Below, in pieces: positions 17,801 to 27,200 of a DNA stretch of 64,000 bases. The stretch is taken from positions 1 to 64,000 of the forward strand of contig NZ_JAWDIX010000004.1 of the NCBI RefSeq assembly GCF_032380675.1. Direction: 5' to 3'. Within the stretch, counting starts at the first letter, position 1. The number at the start of each line of letters is the position of its first letter. A program made the position numbers and the translations under genes. A model generated the notes under the pieces. The model had not been told where the DNA came from and searched no databases. It was given only the letters and a program-made list of their open reading frames with translations. This stretch comes from Anaerolentibacter hominis (lineage in GTDB: Bacteria > Bacillota > Clostridia > Lachnospirales > Lachnospiraceae).

Positions 17801-20273
17801 GGCTTACAACAGTTATGATGAAACAATTGAATTTTTGAAAAGCGGTAAATATCTCATAACCGTTCAGGCAAAAGACCGGGCCGGAAATGTGACGGAGGAA
17901 AGCAGGTATATCAACATTGATACGGATGTCCCGGAGATTATACCGGTACTGTACAGAAGCGGCTCTATATTAGACGCCACTTCCTACTATAATAAAAGAG
18001 AGATAGAATTCAACGTGAAGCTGCCCGCAGGGCAGAAGGAAGATCCGGCGGTACAGAGCCCGCTGGAAATTCGCTGTCGGATACGGACAGAAAGCGGAGA
18101 TACACTGCTTACTCCGGAGAATGGCCGGATAACCGTTATAATTTCAGGAGACTCCGTTCAGCTGGAATTACTGACTGTGGACCAGGCAGGAAATGTGTTA
18201 CGTACGCCTGCTGTTTATAACTTGGTTTATGACGATACGGCGCCTGCTATACAAGCGGTGGCGCCGGGCAATGGCAGCGAAGGCAATTCCGTATTTCCTG
18301 CGGTTTCGATCCGGTACTCGGAGCCTGTTCAAAAAGGAGATGGATATTTCAGCCTGTACCGGTCGGCAACCGGCGAGAGAATCTGCAGACTTCACAGCAG
18401 CAATAATCTGGTATATGTAAGCGGCAGTGAGGTGAATATCCGGCTTTCCGGACTGTTGGATGAACATGCAGACTATTATGTTGAAGTTGATGAGGGATTT
18501 GTAACCGACCGGGCCGGGACAGCGGGAAAGCCGTTCGGAGGCAGGTCAGAATGGCATTTTAAAACAACAGGACAGTCTGTCGCGTCAGATGAGGATATCG
18601 TTATATTTGGATATCAGGCACAATTGACGTTAAAAGAAGATCAGGAGTCCGAAAGCATCCAGGAGTGCAGTGCAATGGCAGACCAGGAACAGCCGGGCGC
18701 CTATGTCCTTAATGTAATAACAAGCTATGATAATAAAGCTTATGTACGGCTCTGCCCTGATTTCAGCAGCCTGCCCCAGCAGATGAGGGCAGAATGTTCA
18801 GACACAGCCGTGAAGATACAGACCAACGACACAGATAAATGCTTGGAGATAACGCTGGATCTGAATGGACGTACAGAAGAAACGGTTGTCTTTGACTTAA
18901 CGTTTACGCTTGGAAGTGCAAATACCAATAAACTGAAGATTATCGTACTGAATTCTGCCTACAGCGGGCGGGTGGTGGATGAGACGGGAATATCAGCCGA
19001 TGCTGATGAGGCCGCAATTTTAAATGCCATAGATTTATCGGAGGAGCAGAAGCTGGACCAGGACCCTAATATTTCAGTGGATGTGAAAGCGCTGCTTAAA
19101 ATCCGGGAAGTCGAAAAGGAGGATGAAAAGATACCAGAGAGCCAGGAATTCAACAAGCTGGTGAAATCACAATACTTTGATAAACTGGACCTGGATATCA
19201 GCCTGGAAAAACAGGTGACCCGCACGATCGGAGAAGAAGAACAGCCCACGCAGACATCCCAGATCTCCAATACGCAGAACCCAATCCGGATCGGATTTCT
19301 AATTCCTGAGGAATTCCGCAATGCAGAGGATATCCTGGTGATACGGAGCCATAATGGAGAATTATCTCAGCTTCCCGTGACGCTGAATGAGGACGGTACA
19401 AAGGGCGAGTTTTTAACAGACTGTTTCTCCGGGTATGCCCTGGTAGCAAAGAAAACGCCTGTAACCGGTGTGATCATCGGAAATGCAAAGGAATTGCTTG
19501 CGAAGATAACGGCGGGGCCGGAGACAAAAACTCTGTATGCAGCCGGAAAGAAGGAACTCCGTCCATACGTGGAGAACACGGATTTCAAGATTAAAATGGA
19601 ACTGCCCGAACGCTTGGTTCCGGTAACGAAATTCAGCAAGAATGGAGGAAAAGACGGCAGAACAGAAGCAATTATTACCTACCGCTCCAACCGGCCGGAC
19701 GTGGCAAAAGTGAATAAAAGTGGAAAAGTATCTGCGGTGAAGCCAGGGACAGCGGTGATTACAGTGACGATAGAGACGAAGGATAAAAGCGTCCGGACGA
19801 TTCCGGTCACCGTGACGGTGAAACAACCATCTGTCAGGCTGGCGGCTGGGGCGGCCAGTATGAAGCAGGGCAAGAATTACCGTTATACAATTCTTGCGGA
19901 GGGCTATAAAACCGAGTCCCTCACCTGGAAGACAGTTAAGAAGCAGGTTGCCGTGACGGGCAGAAATACAGGAAAACTGACTGCCGTAATAAAAGCGGTA
20001 ACACCTGGAAAGGATAAGCTGGAAATCCGTGCGGGAGACATTCCTGTATTCACCTGTGCTATCGTGGTAAAGAAAAAGATCTCGGGAGAACTGGAGGAAG
20101 TTATTCCGGAGGAGAAAGAAATCCTCTATACGGTGAAGAAAGGAGATTATCTGATTAAACTTGCGAAGAAATATCAGACTACGCCAGGAGAAATTGCAGA
20201 ACGAAATGGACTTCAAAATCTAAATCTGATCTATCCAGGCGATAAACTATATATAACGGACAACAGGAAATAA
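14859..20273 (+). CDS. giant secreted multidomain surface protein with Ig-like repeats and LysM
   Basis: An 1,804-residue exported protein. Start at 14859 (MKKWKR) with GGGAGGAGA upstream; signal peptide to AEA near residue 27. Then: a short beta domain, a right-handed beta-helix-like region (about 130-460), MBG-type domains (about 480-690, VYDGRPSAVTADV and VYTGTAKTVRA), several Ig-like domains with a DKAGN/DRAGN/DQAGN 'hinge' (about 800, 1000, 1110), a SbsA-type Ig-like domain (about 1125-1220), an acidic region, a Big_2 domain (about 1605-1650, SNRPDVAKVNKSGKVSAVKPG), and a C-terminal LysM (about 1753-1800, YTVKKGDYLIKLAKKY). LysM would hold it on peptidoglycan. It is divergent from an OmpR regulator pair. 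No enzyme motif is seen; adhesin or S-layer-associated role is inference. Confidence 0.85.
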   Translation: MKKWKRITAWIMVVLMVLQICPPAEAAAEEAAPEAAEQQDQQDNTQPHVILGFDADDGINPLFSYEVKWGTPLEELPLPSELTGRTDQGEIAVPVTWKCMDDGFGGSVYDAQPENDSAVYTFEPVLEAGWQYQGILPYVTVSFTGGSDVNPGVRGTEQYEAKLNETYYSTLVEAFDAAEQITDGSEIVIEVLRDISLESYISFYIDNRGDPITYNIRLKSTEGSRFQITAAKTMQGILQFYVNAGAVIHAKIENLVLDGGAVWNENNPLESTGIKNTGPILNVGYGSEVVLDNVVIQNNVNTKNLGTLDAGGIQVATISGLTLCGDTQIRHNYSPSVGGINYSNGSYASTTSYSGLYVDGNIRVTDNYSEDGPANLALNGRDQASYVQIRNSFSGNIGICWTGAPSASAGSAKILAKREDNAPLTDEVIQGFSLDNPAFLTQDGRKMVLALNGQGNLVLKQQIQGTISMEPGPFAYGEDWSAPVKTVEPSMNYYTKIYYAGRNATIYEQSTVKPVNAGEYKAMLQFTTDAFSWEEESIVEIDFEILPRTAELVWGNAESRVYDGRPSAVTADVASDSLLGSDRCGVSVSGGTETAAGTHTARAVSLDNSNYKLPDQTEITYTIQKAPAVFTISDQDQVYTGTAKTVRAEGTAEDQTLTLNTGSDFEVVYEKDNQRTASPVEAGTYKVIIKLLNQNFRFDTDITGEIREKEAGMFTIVYADVPENAAECAQPEQNGWYSDHIEVTAQEGWSVSKTIGGVFGETVRFGPDECEQGSSREITIYMKNTETGSISPYIIVYQMDSVAPEIMSVNYRETNTGFLARIVNTLSGGLFFHRAIEVTVQVEDSSSGPDYISWKLSKGEQSSRASAESGTAVFELPLGTEDTLEITAVDKAGNSSLPERTGSILLEETRPVISWTGNMAMAEPENWLQGERIRIQAADPAGHEQSASGLARVTVDTKRFNGTDYIRDEELSRSYTPGSEQAYNSYDETIEFLKSGKYLITVQAKDRAGNVTEESRYINIDTDVPEIIPVLYRSGSILDATSYYNKREIEFNVKLPAGQKEDPAVQSPLEIRCRIRTESGDTLLTPENGRITVIISGDSVQLELLTVDQAGNVLRTPAVYNLVYDDTAPAIQAVAPGNGSEGNSVFPAVSIRYSEPVQKGDGYFSLYRSATGERICRLHSSNNLVYVSGSEVNIRLSGLLDEHADYYVEVDEGFVTDRAGTAGKPFGGRSEWHFKTTGQSVASDEDIVIFGYQAQLTLKEDQESESIQECSAMADQEQPGAYVLNVITSYDNKAYVRLCPDFSSLPQQMRAECSDTAVKIQTNDTDKCLEITLDLNGRTEETVVFDLTFTLGSANTNKLKIIVLNSAYSGRVVDETGISADADEAAILNAIDLSEEQKLDQDPNISVDVKALLKIREVEKEDEKIPESQEFNKLVKSQYFDKLDLDISLEKQVTRTIGEEEQPTQTSQISNTQNPIRIGFLIPEEFRNAEDILVIRSHNGELSQLPVTLNEDGTKGEFLTDCFSGYALVAKKTPVTGVIIGNAKELLAKITAGPETKTLYAAGKKELRPYVENTDFKIKMELPERLVPVTKFSKNGGKDGRTEAIITYRSNRPDVAKVNKSGKVSAVKPGTAVITVTIETKDKSVRTIPVTVTVKQPSVRLAAGAASMKQGKNYRYTILAEGYKTESLTWKTVKKQVAVTGRNTGKLTAVIKAVTPGKDKLEIRAGDIPVFTCAIVVKKKISGELEEVIPEEKEILYTVKKGDYLIKLAKKYQTTPGEIAERNGLQNLNLIYPGDKLYITDNRK

Positions 20274-20330
20274 GAAGCAAGCATGAGGCTCAATTTACGA
20301 GCTGGATGCGGGAATATTTTAACATAACAA

Positions 20331-20362
20331 AAAGGGAACTGCAGCGATTTGCAGTTCCCTTT
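20331..20362. terminator. bidirectional terminator
   Basis: A 13-bp perfect stem AAAGGGAACTGCA (20331-20343) with TGCAGTTCCCTTT (20350-20362), between the convergent surface-protein and symporter genes. Confidence 0.8.
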
Positions 20363-20383
20363 GAACATTTGTCCCATCATGCT

Positions 20384-21604
20384 TTAATCCAGATCCAGCG
20401 TTTCATTCAGAACCGCGCAGCAGGCCAGATCGCCCATTACATTAGCACAGGTAGCACCCATATCACACAGCGTATTGATGCTGATATAAACACCCATAAC
20501 TCCCGCGGGCAGTCCCGCAATGGAGGAAAGAGCCGCAAAGGAGGCAATAGCACCTCCGGGAATACCTGGTGTTCCGATGGAGAGCAGCACATTAGACAGT
20601 AAAATTACGATCATCATGGAAATGCTCACATGGACACCGCAGGCATTGGCAAAGAACATGATCATAAAGGACATCAATATGGATACCGCGTCCATGTTGA
20701 TAGTAGCCCCCAGCGGCAGCACAAGGCTGGTGATCTTGTTGGATACCCCCAAGCCGTCCTCCGCACATTTCTTGCTGATCGGTATGGTTGCGGAACTGGA
20801 ACAGGTACCGAAGGCGTTCAGCGCAGCAGGCATAATCGCTTTGAAGAAATGTCCCACCTTCATTTTGCCTATTAATTTAGCCGCACCGCCGTATACAATC
20901 AGAGAATGTCCGAAGAACGCCAGATAGCAGGCGATCAATACCACGGAGAGCGAAAGTATCGTAGAGATTCCATTGGAATGAACAACTGGTACGATTGTAC
21001 AAAAAACGCCGAACGGAGTAAATTTCATAACAACCGTAACGATCTTCATACAAATCTCATTCAGACTGTCGATGACATTTAAAACTGCTTTTCCCTTCTC
21101 GCCCACAGCCAGAACAGCAAAACCGAAAATGACAGCGAATACCAGTACCTGCAGCATGTTGCCCTGGGTAAAGGAAGCCACAGGATTGGAAGGTATCAGG
21201 CTTTTTAATGTGTCCAGCAGACTGGTAAACTTGGTCGCCTCCACATCCGCAGCGGCCATCTCGATCTGTACCCCTTTTCCCAGACCGATCAGTCTTGGAA
21301 TGACAAGGCCGAGAATACTTGCCATAGCCGTAGTGACTACGAAATAGAGTATGGCCTGTCCGCCGATCTTGCCCGTTGTTTTCATATTGCCGATACTGGC
21401 GATACCCACTACAATTGAGCAAAATACCATAGGAAAGATCATCATCTGAAGTGCGCTCATGTAGATACCGCCTACCAGATCGGTGACTACCAGGACTTTT
21501 TCGAACCGGCCGGCCACAAAAAGACCCACCACGATACCCAGCAGCAGGCCGATAAAGATCGCAGTGGTAGTGTGAGTTTTGTACCATTGTACTATTTTTT
21601 TCAT
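20384..21604 (-). CDS. dicarboxylate/amino acid:cation symporter (DAACS family)
   Basis: A 406-residue inner-membrane transporter of the GltP/DctA/SstT fold. About eight hydrophobic segments and two re-entrant loops can be followed. The diagnostic motifs are the serine-rich hairpin (CSSSATIPIS-type, near the middle), the NMDAVSILM sequence in place of the NMDGT sodium-site motif, and the second hairpin region with GIPGGAI. The family co-transports C4-dicarboxylates, glutamate, aspartate, serine or threonine with H+ or Na+. The NMDA(V) variant is nearer the Ser/Thr or undefined branch; the substrate cannot be set from sequence alone. It is monocistronic and convergent with the surface-protein gene, with no apparent functional link. 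Confidence 0.88.
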   Translation of the reverse strand: MKKIVQWYKTHTTTAIFIGLLLGIVVGLFVAGRFEKVLVVTDLVGGIYMSALQMMIFPMVFCSIVVGIASIGNMKTTGKIGGQAILYFVVTTAMASILGLVIPRLIGLGKGVQIEMAAADVEATKFTSLLDTLKSLIPSNPVASFTQGNMLQVLVFAVIFGFAVLAVGEKGKAVLNVIDSLNEICMKIVTVVMKFTPFGVFCTIVPVVHSNGISTILSLSVVLIACYLAFFGHSLIVYGGAAKLIGKMKVGHFFKAIMPAALNAFGTCSSSATIPISKKCAEDGLGVSNKITSLVLPLGATINMDAVSILMSFMIMFFANACGVHVSISMMIVILLSNVLLSIGTPGIPGGAIASFAALSSIAGLPAGVMGVYISINTLCDMGATCANVMGDLACCAVLNETLDLD

Positions 21605-21740
21605 TTGTATAAACCCCGTCCCCTTTAAGATATTTCTAATATACCATATATAATAAAACTGTAAAAGGAGAATGACAAGTGGAGAAGCAAAAATGCTGGT
21701 ATGAACTTAGCGCCGGTGTACCATACGTTAACGTTCTTGC

Positions 21741-21765
21741 TTATATGCGGCGACCCGCATATAAT
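21741..21765. promoter_or_regulatory. short inverted repeat upstream of the second two-component operon
   Basis: TATATGCGG and CCGCATATA flank a CGAC-type loop, just after a CGTTAACG palindrome. It lies in the divergent region between the symporter and the kinase operon and could be an operator. No factor can be named. Confidence 0.3.
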
Positions 21766-21794
21766 GAAAGAAAAGTACAGGACAGGAAGAGGCG

Positions 21795-21953
21795 ATGGAA
21801 CACATGACAATGGGGAAGACAGCGGAAAAGCGGGTATGTTTGGAACGTTTGTACAGAAGCTTTGCCAGGATGGACGTATCGGGGGTACGTTCCGCCCGGC
21901 GCGCGGCCGGCTCACTCTTTCTGCCGAAAAATGTCCGGCTGACCGGCGAATGA
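21795..21953 (+). CDS. possible 52-residue protein upstream of the histidine kinase
   Basis: An ATG preceded by AGGAAGAGG, followed by 52 sense codons and a TGA; the next gene starts 24 nt later. The product is basic and begins MEHMTMGKTAEKRVCLERL. It has no signal peptide, no membrane helix and no motif I recognise. A longer frame (21701-21964) overlaps it but has a less convincing start. Support is limited to the ribosome binding site and spacing to the kinase; it could equally be leader sequence. Confidence 0.3.
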   Translation: MEHMTMGKTAEKRVCLERLYRSFARMDVSGVRSARRAAGSLFLPKNVRLTGE

Positions 21954-21977
21954 AGGAGAATTGAAGGTAGAAGAGAT

Positions 21978-23360
21978 ATGAGAAAAACAGACATATTGAT
22001 GTGGATGGAATGGCTCTGGTGTGTCCTGCAGTTCGTGGGACCGATGTTCCTGCGTTACTACCCCTTCCGTAAAAAGTTAAAAATTCCTCTGTGGGGCTTG
22101 ATAATAATTATCGCCGCGGTCTGGGGCGGAATCGCTTTGAGCCTGGTACTTTTCGGCTATTCCCGGGATTCCTCGATGAATATTTATTGCAGCGCGGCTA
22201 TCCTGATCTTTTTCCCGCTTTCCTGCGTCATAATCAAAGAGCGGTTTGTCAAGCACTTCTTTGTCTATCTGATGTCGTACAATCTTATGACGGTGAGTAT
22301 CGGCATTTCTCAATTTGTCATGGAGCGGCTGGGCGGCGGTCTGCTGACGGCGAATATTGCCACACTGGTGTTTTACCTGGCGGCATATCCCTTTATTTTT
22401 CGCTTTATGCGCCGGGAGCTGGAGCCGGTGATGGACGTGAATGATCAGAAAATCTGGAAAATCGCCTGGGTGCCCATGGCGCTCTTTTATCTGGTGATCG
22501 CGGTAGCAACGCCTGGGATGTTAAATGCCCGGCAGGTGAGCTATGTCCTGACCCGTACACTGCTGGGACTTTTATGCGCTGCCTTCTGCATTATTCTTGT
22601 GATTTGCCTGCGCTATGCCCGCGAGCAGGCAGTTAAGGAAGAAGCGCTGACCAGCGCACGGAGTCTGGCAGATATGAAGGAAGCTTTTTTACATAACCTC
22701 TCCCATGAACTGCAGATGCCTATTACGGTGGTGTCAGGATTCGCACAGCTTACCGGGCGTATGATGGACGACGAGATAGTTGACCGGGCTGTTGTACGGG
22801 ATAATATGCGGCGGGTGGACAGTGAAGCGGGACGGATGGAACGGCTGGTAGTGCAGCTGCTGGATGCTGCAGCTATTGAGAATGGCAGTTTTGTACTGGA
22901 CCGGCGGGCGGTGGATATCGCGGAGCTGTTAGATACTGTAGCCAGTGTTCATTTTCCGCTGATGGACAACAATGGCAATACCGTGACGATAGACGTGCCG
23001 GACAGTCTGCCTGCCCTGTACGGCGACCGGGAGCGGCTGCTGCAGGTACTGCTCAATCTGGTTTCCAATGCCGTCAGGCACACCAAGAACGGCAGCATTA
23101 TTCTGACGGCGGGGAAAGAGGAAAATATAGTGGCGGTGACGGTGCGGGATTCCGGCGAGGGTATCGCCCCCGAACTGCTTGTCAACCTGTTTGAACGGTA
23201 TCCTGAAAACCGGTCGGCGGGAGGAAATGGGCTGGGTCTGTATATCTGCGCGCAGATTGTCCGGGCCCATGGCGGTCAGATTACAGTGGAAAGCAGAGTC
23301 GGAGACGGGACCTCTGTGCGGTTTACTGTCCCGGTGATGACAGACGAGGTGAGAGGATGA
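21978..23360 (+). CDS. membrane sensor histidine kinase
   Basis: A 460-residue kinase. The N-terminal 215 residues carry about six to seven transmembrane helices without a recognisable extracellular domain, so the signal may be sensed within or at the membrane. A short linker leads to HisKA, with phospho-acceptor His243 (NLSHELQMPIT), and a HATPase_c domain with the N box (NLVSNAVRHT), DSGEGIAP and GGNGLGLYI. The stop overlaps the ATG of the response regulator (ATGA at 23357-23360), so translation is coupled. The pair is placed just upstream of the DUF6273 surface protein. The partial similarity of this layout to the 12-20 kb locus suggests a second envelope sensor. Confidence 0.9.
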   Translation: MRKTDILMWMEWLWCVLQFVGPMFLRYYPFRKKLKIPLWGLIIIIAAVWGGIALSLVLFGYSRDSSMNIYCSAAILIFFPLSCVIIKERFVKHFFVYLMSYNLMTVSIGISQFVMERLGGGLLTANIATLVFYLAAYPFIFRFMRRELEPVMDVNDQKIWKIAWVPMALFYLVIAVATPGMLNARQVSYVLTRTLLGLLCAAFCIILVICLRYAREQAVKEEALTSARSLADMKEAFLHNLSHELQMPITVVSGFAQLTGRMMDDEIVDRAVVRDNMRRVDSEAGRMERLVVQLLDAAAIENGSFVLDRRAVDIAELLDTVASVHFPLMDNNGNTVTIDVPDSLPALYGDRERLLQVLLNLVSNAVRHTKNGSIILTAGKEENIVAVTVRDSGEGIAPELLVNLFERYPENRSAGGNGLGLYICAQIVRAHGGQITVESRVGDGTSVRFTVPVMTDEVRG

Positions 23361-24037
23361 ATGGAAAGGTAGTGCTGATGGTGGAGGACAATGAGCATGT
23401 GCTGGCTCTTAACCGCTCGGTACTGGAAAGGGAGGGCTGCAAGGTACTGCCGGCGGCGAGCCTGGCAGATACGCGGCAGGTGCTTGCAGAGCGTCCGGTC
23501 ATTGATATTGTAGTTCTGGATATCCTGCTTCCGGACGGAAACGGTCTGGACTTTATCCCGGAACTTCGGGAGAAAACGGCGGCGCCGGTACTCATGCTTA
23601 CCAGCAAACGGAATTATGCGGATATGGTGCGTGGATTGACTGGCGGGGCGGACGATTATATGACGAAACCCTATCGGGTGGAAGAATTGCTGGCACGAAT
23701 GGCGGCACTGCTGCACCGGCAGGAAGCGGCGCGGGGAAAGAGCGAGCTGACGCGGGGCCTGCTGACATTGGACCTGGTGGCCCAGCGGGCATTTCTTCAC
23801 GGAGAAGATATACTTTTGCAGCCTCGGGAGTATGCCGCGCTTTTCTATTTAATCCAACATGAAGGTGAGGGAATTTCGGCGGAACAGCTTTATGAAAAGG
23901 TGTGGAGACTGCCTGCCAATGGCAGCGTAAGCGCCGCGAAAACAACAGTATCCCGGCTGCGTAGGAAGCTGGCTGGCAGCGGCTATACCATTACATCGGG
24001 ATGGGGATCGGGGTACTGCTTCGAACGGAAACAATAA
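23357..24037 (+). CDS. OmpR/PhoB-family response regulator
   Basis: A 226-residue regulator with receiver acidic pocket Glu10-Asp11, phospho-acceptor Asp55 (IVVLDILLPDG), and Lys near residue 104 (YMTKPYRV), then a winged-helix domain (about 130-225) ending TSGWGSGYCF, which deviates slightly from the common RGxGY. It overlaps the kinase by 4 bp. The likely target is the gene at 24235, which is 200 bp downstream with its own TATAAT and a hairpin with U-run in its leader. Direct repeats as clear as those at 14751 were not found. Confidence 0.92.
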   Translation: MNGKVVLMVEDNEHVLALNRSVLEREGCKVLPAASLADTRQVLAERPVIDIVVLDILLPDGNGLDFIPELREKTAAPVLMLTSKRNYADMVRGLTGGADDYMTKPYRVEELLARMAALLHRQEAARGKSELTRGLLTLDLVAQRAFLHGEDILLQPREYAALFYLIQHEGEGISAEQLYEKVWRLPANGSVSAAKTTVSRLRRKLAGSGYTITSGWGSGYCFERKQ

Positions 24038-24083
24038 AAAGGTTACAATTTGGCAACCTTGTCGCTTTTTCTGAAGGATATTG

Positions 24084-24145
24084 TATAATATAGATGGGGG
24101 TTAAAAGGCCCCGTAAAACAGAAAGCTATATCTATGGCTTTCTGT
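24084..24145 (+). promoter_or_regulatory. TATAAT box and leader terminator upstream of DUF6273 surface protein
   Basis: A perfect TATAAT (24084-24089) without a clear -35 is followed, about 30 nt later, by a 9-bp stem ACAGAAAGC (24118-24126) with GCTTTCTGT (24137-24145) and a T-rich tract TTTTTGTTTTG. The hairpin may end the regulator transcript or, if the box is real, be an attenuator in the 145-nt leader. The loop sequence ATCTAT (24130-24135) is complementary to ATAGAT (24090-24095), and GGGG/CCCC near 24097 and 24109 can also pair, so a pseudoknot is possible. Confidence 0.4.
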
Positions 24146-24234
24146 TTTTGTTTTGTTGTCAAAGGGATAGGGAAACGCCGTATAGACGGATTATGATAAA
24201 TACAGGGCGGCCCGATCGAAAGGAGGAATATTAA

Positions 24235-27200
24235 ATGAAGAGATGGAAAAGGATCAACCGGCTGCTTGCGGTGAGCTTGTGTCTTCTGTTTGCTATACTG
24301 CAGCCTTTGGAAGCGGCTGCAGCTACGGTGGTGAAACAAGACGGCAGGCATACCGATAGTACGGCCGAAAGCCGTTATGCGGCACTGGATACCGGTCACA
24401 GGACGATTTTCGGTGTGAACCTGGATGCCATAGGTTTTGCCGGGGAAGAATGGTGGGTAATCGGACAAAACGGTACAGGCATTCATTCACAGAGTGAAAC
24501 AATGACTCTGCTTTCCAAGGAAATCTTGTTTAATAGTGAATTTGACACCGACGCCAACCGAAGCGATACGGCGAATAATCAATACGGCGGCAGCCTGCTG
24601 CAGAAAAGAATGAAAGAGTTCTACAATGGCGGCAGTTCGCCTATCCTGCCTCAGGAACGGAGGCTGATCCTGTCCCGGGAATTAGACGGTGTACGATTAG
24701 ATAACGGCACAGACGGTACACTGGTTGGTGATCATTTTGTCTGGCCTTTGTCTTCGGATGAAGCAGGTTCGCTGTCCGGGAATATCTCTGGGACAGCTCC
24801 ATGGAGGCTCCGTTCGCCTTTCGGCTCCGCTGATGCCGAAGCCGATATAGTCAATTTCAAGAATGGTCCTTTCCGGTATCTGGATTTGCTTATAGGGTGC
24901 AGACCTGCTTTAACGCTAAACCTGGATTCTGTATTTTTTATGACTGATGCCATAGATGGAAAACCGAATGTGGGGAGCGGCCTGCATCCATTCAGTACAC
25001 CGTCGGGAACCATAAAATTTACGATGAAGGACGATGCGAACTTGTCCCTTAATGTGGTGTCTAACGATCCTGTAACCGTGCTGGTGGGCGATAAAGTGGA
25101 TATTGCGTATACCGGAGCAGCTACTGGTCCAGGCCGCTGCGTGTCGGTAATGGTTGTGGACAGAGCGACAGATGAACCGATGTACTATGGCCGCATGGTT
25201 GACTGTGCTGCTGGTAACGCAGACGGTACCGTACACTTTCAAATTCCTTCCAGCTTTGCAGCGGGAGAATACAAGCTGCTGTTGTTTAATGAGCAGGTTG
25301 ATGGTGATAACTATACCGATTTTGCCAGCACCCCGATAGAGATTGATTTGACGGTTAATGCCCGGCCCGGCAGCCCGCTGAAAAATATTACGGTGAATGA
25401 TTCGGTGATAGGATATGGCGGATATGAGTGGTGGGTTATTGGACACGATGGACACGATGGAGACGGGGTGAATTCCCAAAGTGGTACGATGACCCTGCTT
25501 TCCAAAGACAACTTGTTTATCACAGAATTTGACACCGGCGCCAACCGGGGTGGCACAGCGAACAATCAATACAGCGGCAGCCTGCTGCAGCAAAAAATGG
25601 AAGAGTTCTACGATGGCGGCGGCTCGCCTCTCCTATCCCAGGAACGAGATCTGATCCTGCCTTGGGAATTGGATTTCGTGCGGCTGGCTGGCGGTACAGA
25701 GGGCATACTGATCGGTGATCATTTTGTTTGGCCGCTGTCCGCAGCAGAGGCTTCCGTTCTGCCGGAGAATACAATTCGTCAGAACGATTCTATATGGTGG
25801 CTCCGCGTACCGTTTCCGGCCAATGATTTTATGGCAGGCGCGGTAGATGGCACAGGATACATCGGTACCAGCGACGTGACTAAGCCAAGGGGAGGCCGCC
25901 CTGCATTAACGTTAAGTATGGATTCTGTGCTCTTTACCTCTGCCGCAACAGGGGGAAAGGCTAGTGTGGGAAGTGGCCTGCAGACGTACAGTATACCTGT
26001 GGGGGCTATCAAACTCACAGTTAGGGACGACACAAACCTATCGGTGGACGTGTCAACTGCCGGACCTGTCAGAGCTGAGATAGGAGGCATGGCAAGCTTC
26101 GTCTATGATCGGGCACAGACTGGTCCAGGCCATAGTGTCTCGGTATTGATAGCGGATAAGACCACGGGTGATCTCCTCTACTACGGCAGACCAGGAGACT
26201 GTGAAACCAGCGGCAGAGGCACTGCCAGCTTCAGGCTGCCAGATAACCTGGCGGAAGGTGAATACAAGCTGCTTGTCTTCAATGAACAGGTGAACGGCGA
26301 CAATGTTACCGATTTTGCCAGCACTCCGGTGGAGCTCGTATTGCAGGTGGAGAAAAAATCGGCTTATCCTATCATGCCTGTTGTCTACCCGCTTACCATT
26401 CAGGCAGGAACGGGTGGCCGGATTGTACAGGGAACCAGTGGAAACTATGCGCCGGGGGCGGCTATTTCTATAGAAGCAATGGCCGATCCGGACTATGTTT
26501 TTGAGGGCTGGACGAGTACCGGAGGCGGAAGTTTCGCAAGTGCAGAAAGTCCGGGTACTACTTTTACAATGTCTGCAAATACTGTTACTATAACTGCTAA
26601 TTTCCGCTATACCGGTGACGGTTCGGATTCATCCTATACATGGAAGACCCTCGAGGATGCATCCGGCGTGCGGGTAAGCGGCAGCTTTACGGAGGATGCA
26701 AAGCTTAAGGTGAAGGAGCAGCAGCTCCATCCGGAGGATACCTGTACGGTATGCGACGATATCCGTGAACGGCAGAACAGAGGAGAGCTGCTTGTGCTTT
26801 ATGATATTTCGCTGGCTTCCGGACGCTACAGAGGCGATTTGGAAGTAGAGATCCCGGTGGGCAAAAAGTACAATGGCCAGACCGTGATTTTCCTGCATTG
26901 TAAAGAGAAAGTGCTTGAGAGCCGGAAGGCCACGGTGAAAAAAGGAATTGTTAAGGGAACGTTTTCCAGCCTGTCACCCTATGCGGTAGCAGAGATGACA
27001 GAAAAGACTGTTATAGCCGGTCTGCCGGAAAGCTGCACTCTTCAACCTGGCCGGAGTATCACCTGGAAACCCACACCGCCGGGAGGAAGCTGGGACTATG
27101 ATAAAGATCTGCTGAAAATGACCGAGGACGGCGGCCGCTGCACCTTCAAGGCGATTAAAAGAGGCAAGACTGACGCCGTCTATACGGTAGACGGCGTGTC

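Noticed and set aside
19413..20216. Minus-strand frame of 267 codons within the LysM surface protein gene
   Set aside because: Antisense shadow; the plus-strand frame has a Big_2 and LysM domain here.
21701..21964. Plus-strand frame of 87 codons upstream of the second kinase
   Set aside because: No SD before its ATG; a shorter frame at 21795 in another frame has a better start, though even that is doubtful.
24040..24062. First weak hairpin (AAGGTT/AACCTT) right after the second regulator gene as the terminator
   Set aside because: Six pairs and a short T-tract only; the better candidate is the hairpin at 24118-24145.
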